Below are positions 8,799 to 16,290 of a stretch of DNA of 48,743 nt, piece after piece; positions within the stretch are counted from its first letter, which is position 1; each line of letters starts with the position of its first letter. Source of the stretch: Verrucomicrobiota bacterium (lineage in GTDB: Bacteria > Verrucomicrobiota > Verrucomicrobiia > Limisphaerales > JADLHS01); the NCBI GenBank assembly GCA_029573725.1, contig JAKQDQ010000129.1, positions 1-48,743 of the forward strand, in the 5' to 3' direction. The notes beneath the pieces were generated by a model, which was not told where the DNA came from, made no database searches, and saw only the letters and a list, made by a program, of their open reading frames with translations. The position numbers and the translations under genes are program-made.

Positions 8799-8998
8799 AC
8801 CGCATCATCGCCAACGGTCAACCTATTGCGACCCGGCTCCCCTGCACCCTCGAGGAATTCCTGGTCGCACAAAAATTGTTACCGCGCAGCGTGGTGGTGG
8901 AACACAACGGCGAAGCGGTCGCACCCTCGGAATTTTCCAAACGCCGGCTGCACGCCAACGACCGGCTGGAGATCGTCAAAATTGTCGCGGGCGGCTGA
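8795..8998 (+). CDS. thiS: Sulfur carrier protein ThiS
   Basis: This is a 67-residue ubiquitin-fold protein whose C terminus is the required Gly-Gly (EIVKIVAGG), to be thiocarboxylated by a ThiF/MoeB-like enzyme and used by ThiG for thiazole synthesis. The start is a GTG overlapping the preceding TGA. Characteristic ThiS features are the early NGQPIA turn, LEEFL, and VVVEHNGEAVAPSEF. The MoeB-rhodanese fusion at 32,490-33,638 is the only E1-like enzyme in the window and is a plausible activator (inference). Confidence 0.9.
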   Translation: MNRIIANGQPIATRLPCTLEEFLVAQKLLPRSVVVEHNGEAVAPSEFSKRRLHANDRLEIVKIVAGG

Positions 8999-9048
8999 GA
9001 GGCATCCGCGGACTTGTCACTCCTTTCCAATTTCCGTTTAATGACATC

Positions 9049-10347
9049 ATGCGGATGTCATTTGGCAAATTATATGGAGTTCTCCTCGCCGCCCTGCTGG
9101 CCCTGGCCTTGTGGTCCGTCTGGGACCTCGCCGCGCAGGGAGAAGCCACCGGTGCGGCCACCAACGCCCTCGGAACAGCGACGAATTCCGTGAATGCCGG
9201 TGAGACCCAGGGGGCGGGCAAAATCCACCGCACCCCCGACTGGGTGCAGCAGCTCTCCGGGCAGTTCCCGTTCTTGCAACAAACGCTCTGGGGCAACGAG
9301 CTGTGGAAGTATCTATTTTCGCTCCTCTACATCTTTCTGGCCTTCTACATTTCCAAGTTCCTGGATTACCTCACGCGCGTCTGGTTGAAGCGCTGGGCGG
9401 CGAGGACCCAGACCCAGTTTGACGACCTGCTTTTGGAGGTCCTGAACGGGCCAATCAAAATCGTTTCCTTCATCATCCTGCTGAAAATCGGGCTGGATGT
9501 GTTTGAATGGCCGGACGTCGTCGAGAAGATCCTCGACAAGGGATTCACCATCGTGGTGGCCGTTTCGCTCACCTACATGGTGATGAAGTTCGTGGATCTC
9601 TTCATCAATTTTTGGCGGAAACGAAAGGCCGGCGACGACAACGACGCGTTCAACCAGCAGCTCTTTCCCATCATCCGCCGCAGCCTGAAGGCCTTCGTCA
9701 TCATCGTGGCGGCGCTGGTCACACTGGACAACCTGGGCGTCAACATCACCGCCGCCATCGCTTCGCTGTCCATCGGCGGTCTGGCGGTCGGTTTGGCGGC
9801 ACAAGACACCCTGGCCAACCTGTTCGGCGGCATCACCATTTTCCTCGACAAGCCGTTCCGCATCGGCGACCGGATCGTACTCGACAAAATTGACGGCCCG
9901 GTCGAGAGCATCGGCCTGCGCAGCACGCGCGTGCGCAGTCTGGATGGCTTCCTGGTCACCATTCCCAACAAAACCATGGGCAACGCCACCATCATCAATA
10001 TCAGCGCGCGCCCCACCATCCAAACGGTGATGAACATCGGCATCACCTACGACACGCCCACCGAACAGGTGAAGCACGCCTTAAAAATCATCGAGGACGT
10101 TTACAAGGGACATCCCGGTTCGTCCAATTGTCTCATCAGCTTCAACAAGTTTGCCGATTCCGCCCTGAACATTCTCGTCATCCACTGGTGGCACTCGACC
10201 AATTACGCCGAGTATTTGAACGGCATGCAGGAGATGAATCTCGCCTTGAAGGAGCGGTTTGACGCCGCCGGCATCGGTTTTGCCTTCCCCACGCAAACCC
10301 TTTACGTGAAACAGGATTCAGACTGGCGCCTGAGCCAGCCCCGCTGA
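9049..10347 (+). CDS. Small-conductance mechanosensitive channel, MscS family
   Basis: The protein has 432 residues from the ATG at 9049; the frame stays open upstream to 8767, but that part overlaps thiS and is not coding. An N-terminal hydrophobic segment (LYGVLLAALLALALWSVW) is probably a signal or first helix, followed by an Ala/Thr/Gly-rich periplasmic stretch, then three to four membrane helices. The pore helix and its exit are recognisable in LSIGGLAVGLAAQDTLANLF, followed by GGITIFLDKPFRIGDRIVL, the beta-domain entry of MscS. The cytosolic alpha/beta domain continues with VESIGLRSTRVRSLDG and IPNKTMGNATIINIS. The family releases solutes on osmotic downshock. The channel lies 50 bp behind thiS. 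Confidence 0.9.
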   Translation: MRMSFGKLYGVLLAALLALALWSVWDLAAQGEATGAATNALGTATNSVNAGETQGAGKIHRTPDWVQQLSGQFPFLQQTLWGNELWKYLFSLLYIFLAFYISKFLDYLTRVWLKRWAARTQTQFDDLLLEVLNGPIKIVSFIILLKIGLDVFEWPDVVEKILDKGFTIVVAVSLTYMVMKFVDLFINFWRKRKAGDDNDAFNQQLFPIIRRSLKAFVIIVAALVTLDNLGVNITAAIASLSIGGLAVGLAAQDTLANLFGGITIFLDKPFRIGDRIVLDKIDGPVESIGLRSTRVRSLDGFLVTIPNKTMGNATIINISARPTIQTVMNIGITYDTPTEQVKHALKIIEDVYKGHPGSSNCLISFNKFADSALNILVIHWWHSTNYAEYLNGMQEMNLALKERFDAAGIGFAFPTQTLYVKQDSDWRLSQPR

Positions 10348-10480
10348 GCGCAATCGCGAATCGGCTCCGCCGGTTTCACCCGCAACTCCGCGGCGGGAAT
10401 CCGCAGCCGGCGGCAACCTGCCGGGACAATAGGCGGAACTTTTGATTGCCTCGAACGGGCACTTTGGAAAGACTGTGGTC

Positions 10481-10642
10481 ATGACCCAGCGCCACCAGAA
10501 AAATCGCTATCACCGACGCGGGCGTAGCCATAACCGCAGGTTAAAACAGGTGGTGTTGGGTCTGTTGGTGGTGCTGATTCTGATCTCCGTGGCCGCAATG
10601 ATCTGGTTGATCAACAGCCGGGCCCTGATTGCGCCAAATTGA
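10481..10642 (+). CDS. Small basic single-pass membrane protein
   Basis: This 53-residue frame from the ATG at 10481 has a strongly basic head (RHQKNRYHRRGRSHNRRLKQ), one transmembrane helix (VVLGLLVVLILISVAAMIWL) and a short tail ending INSRALIAPN. A TTG 13 codons upstream could also start it. The charge asymmetry predicts the N terminus inside the cell. No family is recognised. The clean head-helix-tail layout and independent position support a real gene. It faces the gene at 10,726 convergently. Confidence 0.5.
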   Translation: MTQRHQKNRYHRRGRSHNRRLKQVVLGLLVVLILISVAAMIWLINSRALIAPN

Positions 10643-10652
10643 AACGCCCCCT

Positions 10653-10692
10653 CCCGCCGCCCCGCCCTGCCCCTGCGCGCCCCCCCGGCGGG
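10653..10692. terminator. Hairpin between convergent genes
   Basis: CCCGCCG (10653-10659) pairs with CGGCGGG (10686-10692) around a C-rich loop of 26 nt, in the 80 bp between two convergent genes. There is no T-run on either side, so termination in both directions is inferred from position only. Confidence 0.3.
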
Positions 10693-10725
10693 TACGCTTA
10701 AATCACAGCTCGAAAATGGCTGGTC

Positions 10726-12717
10726 TCACGGCGACGTGGGCGGCCGCAATTCGGCGGGCGTCGGCACAAAATAGCGGAAAGTGATGCCGCTGGCGCTTGC
10801 CTGACCGGTGGCAACGGTGAACCCGTAGTACTTGGCAATCTGATTAAAATCCGGCAGCAGGGAGAGATCAACCCACTCCTTCAACTCCGCCTCCGGCGGC
10901 GCAAACGGGATCAAGCTGGCAAATACCGCGTCGAACTCACTGCGGTTCGTCGCCGCCACCGCGTGCGTCAGCGCGTCAATGGTCAAGCGCATCGTCCCGC
11001 GCTGGTCTTCGTAACTCAACCAACCGGTCCCCATGCCGCCGACCGCTTCGGTGGCGGCGGCAAATCCAGCGGTGGCCCGCAGCGCCAGCCCCTGATTGTC
11101 GGTGCTGCGCAAATAATCCTCCAACGCCGCCGCCTGGGAGCTGAAGGCCACGTAACCGCCGTTGGCCACGTAGTGCAGGGCATTGGCCGCGTCACCACCG
11201 ACGACACCCGACAATTTCACGGTGTAGATTTTGCGGCCAAGGTATTCCCGCACTTGCGGCGATCCGCCTTGCGGCAGGGCAACGATGAACAGCCCCTTGA
11301 GGGACGCCGCCAGCTTGTCCGCGTTGGGGGACGCAATCAACACCACCGTGGGCGCGGCCTCCAAGTCCGCCAGCGCTTTGCCCTGGGGCGGCTTCTGAAA
11401 GGTGATGACGTCATCGCCCAGGTTTTCAAAGATGTTTTTCCGCAGATCATAATCGGGTTCATCAAGGCGCACCGCCTCGTTCGCGTTCTTCAGGAGGAAA
11501 TTAAACGTCCCGGGCGACAGTTCATTCAACGCCGCCTCCAGGGTGGCGATGACCTGCTGTCCCGCGATGCGGTACCTGGCAAACTTCAACACGTCGGCGG
11601 GAATAAAGGCGGGAGGCGCAGCGTCCTTCGCCTCCACAGCCAGCAATTTAAGCAGGCCATTCCGCGTGGCTTCCGGGGCGTTCAGGAACAATCCCAGCAA
11701 CGGCCCCGCACCGGCATCGCGATAATCGAATGCCAGTGATTTCAATCCGCCCAACCCGGTGATCGTCATCAACTTGTCCAGATTGGGCCGCGGGATCGGG
11801 CTGGGCGCCGCCGTATTTTGACCGGCGCCGAAACTCTGCACCGCCAGCTCCAGCAACTGTTTGGCGTTGAGCCAGCCGAACAAGGGCGACTCGCGGAAGA
11901 GCGCCTGACGGCCGGCCTCAAATTCGGCGGACTCCGCCAGCGTCGGACTGCCCGCGCCACTCAAGCGGGCGACCACTTTCTCTGCGGCTGCGGTGGTCGT
12001 GCTCAAAATCAACAGTGATCCTTGCTGGCCCAACACCAGTTGCGTGGCGCTGGGTTTGCCCGCGGGATTCGCGCCCAACTCATGCACCTCCTGTTTCTGC
12101 GGCAGCAGCCGGCGCACGGTGGCCGGAATGTCATTGGTGGTCAGATGCACGACGGCAAACTCCACATCACGAATCTTCTCCGTGCGAATGGGCTTGCCCG
12201 CGGCGGCCAGACGCTGACGCAGCGTCGCCAGGTTTTTCGCCAGCAACTCGCCCTGATCGCGGACGTCCAGCAGCAACACCAAGCCGGGCGCTCCGTCGCC
12301 TCCGGCCTTTGTCAACCAATCCTCCGGCAGGATGGCCAGCGTCAACTGTCCCTGCAGCAACGCGCGGTAATCGGCAAAACGGATGCCCAAATCACGCTCC
12401 AACGGACGGACGACTTCCTCCGTCCACTTGGACTCCAGCCGGGTGCGAAACGGCTTCATGGCGGGATCATTCCAGAGCCGCGCCTGGGGCGCTTGCCGGA
12501 GGGTCGCCATCAGCCTGGTCCAATCCGGCGCCGACAAGACGAACAGGGTTTCGGGCGGCAACAATTTCTCTGCCGGCGGCACCGCCGCACCGATCAGCGG
12601 GCTCGCAATCCCCAACCATCCGATCAACCCGTACCCCGCCCCGGCCCGCCACATTCGGCGCCAAAATTTTTCACTCATAGAGATCAGTTTAATCAGTCCA
12701 TCGGCAAGCCGGATCAT
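10726..12717 (-). CDS. Large secreted protein of unknown function
   Basis: The protein has up to 663 residues. The ATG at 12717 overlaps the upstream protease stop (ATGA); an ATG at 12678 (MSEKFWRRMW) would give 650 residues with a cleaner signal peptide: basic start, GYGLIGWLGIASPLIGA, then AVPPAEKLLPPETLFVLSAPD. The body has alternating strands and helices with the phrases PAEKLLPPETLFVLSAPDW, ILPEDWL and LVLLLDVRDQ, which recall the DUF3352-type secreted proteins of Planctomycetes and Verrucomicrobia. No catalytic motif is visible. It probably acts in the periplasm or cell envelope. Translational coupling to the HtrA-like protease suggests that the two act together (inference). Confidence 0.65.
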   Translation of the reverse strand: MIRLADGLIKLISMSEKFWRRMWRAGAGYGLIGWLGIASPLIGAAVPPAEKLLPPETLFVLSAPDWTRLMATLRQAPQARLWNDPAMKPFRTRLESKWTEEVVRPLERDLGIRFADYRALLQGQLTLAILPEDWLTKAGGDGAPGLVLLLDVRDQGELLAKNLATLRQRLAAAGKPIRTEKIRDVEFAVVHLTTNDIPATVRRLLPQKQEVHELGANPAGKPSATQLVLGQQGSLLILSTTTAAAEKVVARLSGAGSPTLAESAEFEAGRQALFRESPLFGWLNAKQLLELAVQSFGAGQNTAAPSPIPRPNLDKLMTITGLGGLKSLAFDYRDAGAGPLLGLFLNAPEATRNGLLKLLAVEAKDAAPPAFIPADVLKFARYRIAGQQVIATLEAALNELSPGTFNFLLKNANEAVRLDEPDYDLRKNIFENLGDDVITFQKPPQGKALADLEAAPTVVLIASPNADKLAASLKGLFIVALPQGGSPQVREYLGRKIYTVKLSGVVGGDAANALHYVANGGYVAFSSQAAALEDYLRSTDNQGLALRATAGFAAATEAVGGMGTGWLSYEDQRGTMRLTIDALTHAVAATNRSEFDAVFASLIPFAPPEAELKEWVDLSLLPDFNQIAKYYGFTVATGQASASGITFRYFVPTPAELRPPTSP

Positions 12718-13712
12718 TCCGTCGCCCGGATCGGACTGGATGCCGACCGGCTTGGCGGCGCCAAATACCGGTACGGGTTGCCCGGGTTGTCATTGCCATA
12801 AGCAAAGGCGTCGCGATGATCCAGAAAGTAACGCAGCCGCTCCGCGGGAATGGCGAATCCCAGTCCCTCGCCATACGCGGCCTTCATATTGGTCACGCCC
12901 ACCACCTCGCCGCGCAGATTGAACAGCGGCCCGCCGCTGTTGCCCGGATTGATCTGCGCCGTGGTTTGCAGGTACAAATCACCGTTCATTTGCCGGGTTT
13001 TGGTACTGAGAATGCCTTCGGTCACCGTGCGTTCCAATCCCAACGGACTGCCAATGGCAAACACCCGTTCCCCCACCGCCAGGGCGTCCGCGTTGCCAAT
13101 CCGCACGTGCTTGAACTTGGGCGCGTCCTTGTCTTCCACCTGCAACAACGCCAGGTCGGCGAATTTGTTTATCGCCACAATGCGCACCTGCTTGTAAGCC
13201 TTTCGCTCCAGTTGTCCGCCCTGCTGGTGGTACACCTCCACCGAAATCTGGGTCTCGCCTTCAATGACGTGAAAGTTCGTAATTAAAAAGCCGTCCTCGT
13301 TGAGGAAAAATCCGGATCCCAGTCCCGCCGGCGTGCGAACCTGCACCACCGCCTCCCCCAAATCTTTCACCAGTTCGCGCACGCTGCGCTCCCCGCCCGC
13401 ACCGTTGCCAGTCTGATAAAACCCCGCCGAAGCCATCGTCGGGGCCGATCCCGTGGGCGCCGCAGCCTGACGGGGACCGGAATCGACCTGGGTCGCAGCT
13501 GCAGGCGCATCGCCGATGACCACCCTGGTCACGGCGGAGCGGGGAACGACCAAAATAGTGTAGCCGACATCCACGACGACGGCATCGCTCTTTTCGGTCA
13601 GCACCTTTCCGGAAATGGTTGCGGCATCCTTGAGCTCCACCACGTCAGCGGACGCGACTGAACCCGCCGCGATCCAGACGGCCACCCACCAGCTCGGTTT
13701 GCTCCATGCCAC
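12714..13712 (-). CDS. Secreted HtrA-like trypsin-fold protease without PDZ domain
   Basis: The protein has 332 residues from a GTG at 13712, giving the signal peptide MAWSKPSWWVAVWIAAGSVA and cleavage before DVVELKD; GTG or TTG codons at 13733-13736 would add 7-8 residues. Residues about 23-65 form a small beta-rich module (VELKDAATISGKVLTEK, ILVVPRSAVTRVVIG). After an Ala/Pro linker comes the trypsin fold with a full triad: His148 in TNFHVIEG, Asp186 in FADLALLQV and Ser259 in NPGNSGGPLF. It ends soon after the protease domain and lacks PDZ. The family performs periplasmic quality control or regulated proteolysis. It is coupled to the next gene by a 4-nt overlap. Confidence 0.85.
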   Translation of the reverse strand: MAWSKPSWWVAVWIAAGSVASADVVELKDAATISGKVLTEKSDAVVVDVGYTILVVPRSAVTRVVIGDAPAAATQVDSGPRQAAAPTGSAPTMASAGFYQTGNGAGGERSVRELVKDLGEAVVQVRTPAGLGSGFFLNEDGFLITNFHVIEGETQISVEVYHQQGGQLERKAYKQVRIVAINKFADLALLQVEDKDAPKFKHVRIGNADALAVGERVFAIGSPLGLERTVTEGILSTKTRQMNGDLYLQTTAQINPGNSGGPLFNLRGEVVGVTNMKAAYGEGLGFAIPAERLRYFLDHRDAFAYGNDNPGNPYRYLAPPSRSASSPIRATE

Positions 13713-13882
13713 GCGGGGACAATAGCGGAGCACCAAAAACGAAGCAAGCCGGCGGGAACGCCCGCAAAATCGCGCGACTGCAAGTCTCCGCCGCTCCCCT
13801 GCCCCCGTCCCGGAAATAGCCCCGATGCGGTCCGCCGTTCCGTCTCGGCGCCGGTTCCCGGCGGTTGGAGCGCGCCCCCCGC

Positions 13883-16063
13883 TCAGCGCAGGCGCAGCAA
13901 TACCAGGCTGTCCGGCGCAAGAGTGAGCGGCACGCCTGGACCGACCAACGCGGTCGCGTCCAGCTCCCGTGGCCCGGATTCCAGATCACCAGAAGCGGCG
14001 CGCGCGGCATCACGAATGATGGCGGCATGGGTGATGCCAGGCAACGGATGCGGCAGATGCTGCGGTCGCACCACGCAGCGCACTTCCAGGGAATGATCCT
14101 GGAGGTTGCTGAGCAACGCGTACGCCTCGCCGGGGCGGCTGTAGATCGCCGTGGCACAACGATCGCCGGCGAGCGAGACAGCCTGGTTGCGCCAGTCCGC
14201 AAACCGATACGCCGGGAAGTCACCCACCGGTTGCAATTGCTTCACCAGCTCGAAAGTCACCGGGCTCGCGGGCCACGGCGTGACGCCGCTGAGCAAGGCT
14301 TGCAGGGCAAACAGGCGATGGAGGCGCGCGGGGGATTCCGCATTCAGCTGGCCATAGCTGATGACCCCGCGCGAGCGCGCGCCCACGAGGGACCATTCCA
14401 ACGGGAGGTCTTCCAGTCGCGGACCGGTGTCCTTCCACCTGCCATAACCCCATTCGTTGGCCACCACGTGATTGGCAAAGTTCTCAAGGCTGAACATCGG
14501 CGTGGTGGTGTTGTGCACAATGACCAGACCCTGCGGACCTACGCGCCGGCGCGTCCACTCCATTAGGTCGAGCAACTCGTCAATGTCCCAATGTCCCGCA
14601 GCCACTTCCCCGGGCTTTTTGCCTTCATGCACCGGATTGGCACAATACAGGGCCACATTCCAATCATAATAAACGCCATCGAGCGGATGCCGCTTGAGGA
14701 CGCGGTCAATGGAGGATTTCAAGAACTCCAGCCAGCCCGAGCGCAGGCACATTTGTGCGCCAAATTCATTGGTGCCAGCGTAAAAATTATGCCGGAGGTT
14801 GCCCGCGCGGTCCATCCGTCCCCAAACCCGGCCCTGCTCCTGAAATTCCCGGGTGTCCGGATGCAGCTCCTTGTTGGAGAAATAGGTGGCGGTGCGAATA
14901 CCGGCCTGGCGACAATGCGTGAGCACCTGATCAAATCCGGCCATGTCCGGGTAGGGCGGATATGCACCATCCCGCCAGAACAGGCCGTCGCCGTAGTAAT
15001 CGCCGTCGTTGTGGCAGTGGACGGTCTGGATGCCCGATGCCGCCCAATGCTGAATCTGCGCGGGCGTCACCCACGCGCCACGATTGCGATTGAACGAGGT
15101 GTGCAACCATGGTGGTTGGGCCGATTCTTCTTTGAGTGGAATGCCGAGATAAAAGTCGAACCGGCACTGATTGGACAAAACCACGGTGGCGTTGGTGCTG
15201 AAGAACGGAGCAACGGCGAGCGCCAGTCCGGTCGGCTGCTCCTGCAGGGACCACTGGCAGCGCGCCTGGCCGCGGCGACCGGCCAGTTGCAGATCCCACT
15301 GGGCCAGGTCCGAGCCGACAAACCATTCCACGCCCTCGACCCCGGCGTCGGCAAACAGCATCGAGCGCGGCACCTGCAACAACGTCACTGGTGGCGTCCC
15401 TGAATTCCCGGGGCGCAACTTGCCCCAGCGATTGCTGCCGAAGGAAAACGCCGGCGCGCCTTCCGCTTCGGTGGTGCCTTCACGATAGCCGTAATCAGAC
15501 AGGCTGGGCGCCAGCACGACCGTGACCGGACACACCTCGCGCACCCGGGCGCCGGCGGGCGGACCAAGAAATTCCTTGCGAATCTTGATGTAGCCCCAGT
15601 GATAGACAAACGTGGTCCGGAGTTTGACATCCGAGGCATTCCCCTGATCGTCCATGAGCCGGGCCTCCACGATGACGCGCTCGGTCAGCCCCTCCCGGTG
15701 GTGGGTGACACCGGCGCGGGTATCGGGCAAATCCGTAAAGCTCGTTCCGTTTTCATTTTGGATGCGGGTGGCCAGGGGCTGAACGAGCAGGTTGGTGGCG
15801 CGCCCGTGGGTCAGCCGGATTGCACTAATGGCCCCGCCCTGTTGCAAATCATGCACCACCGTGTAATACGGGGTGCTGAGGCGCAAGCGACCGACAGATT
15901 CATCCTTTTGAACGGTGTACTGCTGCGGCCAGACGCCGGCGGCGGAACCCTCGGATTCACCCGCCACAGACGGACGGACGCTCCCGAACAACAGCACAAA
16001 ACCGATGCCGGCCCAGCCCGGCAGGCCACGCCGGCAACCAGGCGGAACGGCCCGCTTCCCCAT
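13883..16063 (-). CDS. Secreted TIM-barrel glycoside-hydrolase-like protein
   Basis: The protein has 726 residues from the ATG at 16063, chosen because it gives a signal peptide (MGKRAVPPGCRRGLPGWAGI, then GFVLLFGSVRPSVAGE); an ATG at 16123 is the alternative. An N-terminal beta-sandwich of about 330 residues is followed by a barrel with WVTPAQIQHWAASGIQTVHC, HNDGDYYGDG, AGIRTATYFSNKELH, LDGVYYDWNVALYC, GLVIVHNTT and HVVANEWGYGRW. A short beta domain ends in LVLLRLR. The layout matches alpha-galactosidase-like or related glycosidases. The Asp of DGVYYDWN is a candidate nucleophile, but I cannot assign a GH family or substrate. It shares a 227-bp upstream region with the divergent esterase at 16,291. 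Confidence 0.65.
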   Translation of the reverse strand: MGKRAVPPGCRRGLPGWAGIGFVLLFGSVRPSVAGESEGSAAGVWPQQYTVQKDESVGRLRLSTPYYTVVHDLQQGGAISAIRLTHGRATNLLVQPLATRIQNENGTSFTDLPDTRAGVTHHREGLTERVIVEARLMDDQGNASDVKLRTTFVYHWGYIKIRKEFLGPPAGARVREVCPVTVVLAPSLSDYGYREGTTEAEGAPAFSFGSNRWGKLRPGNSGTPPVTLLQVPRSMLFADAGVEGVEWFVGSDLAQWDLQLAGRRGQARCQWSLQEQPTGLALAVAPFFSTNATVVLSNQCRFDFYLGIPLKEESAQPPWLHTSFNRNRGAWVTPAQIQHWAASGIQTVHCHNDGDYYGDGLFWRDGAYPPYPDMAGFDQVLTHCRQAGIRTATYFSNKELHPDTREFQEQGRVWGRMDRAGNLRHNFYAGTNEFGAQMCLRSGWLEFLKSSIDRVLKRHPLDGVYYDWNVALYCANPVHEGKKPGEVAAGHWDIDELLDLMEWTRRRVGPQGLVIVHNTTTPMFSLENFANHVVANEWGYGRWKDTGPRLEDLPLEWSLVGARSRGVISYGQLNAESPARLHRLFALQALLSGVTPWPASPVTFELVKQLQPVGDFPAYRFADWRNQAVSLAGDRCATAIYSRPGEAYALLSNLQDHSLEVRCVVRPQHLPHPLPGITHAAIIRDAARAASGDLESGPRELDATALVGPGVPLTLAPDSLVLLRLR

Positions 16064-16290
16064 TTGATTTTCCGCGCGCGGCCGCGGCGCAACGCCCCGT
16101 TTCCTCACGAAGATCCAACGCATGCCTGTTTCTAACGCATCTGCAACCCGGCAACAATCCCAATCCGCCCCTGCGCACGGTGCAGGCAATCCGCTATCGG
16201 ACAATGCCAGAGGCGGGCCGTCAATGGTTTTCCACGGACAAACTTTTGATTTCTCAAACTGCGATGCGTCACGCAGAATTTCGTCCCATC

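Noticed and set aside
8767..9048. Upstream in-frame extension of mscS
   Set aside because: It overlaps thiS in another frame, and the signal-like segment begins at the ATG at 9049.
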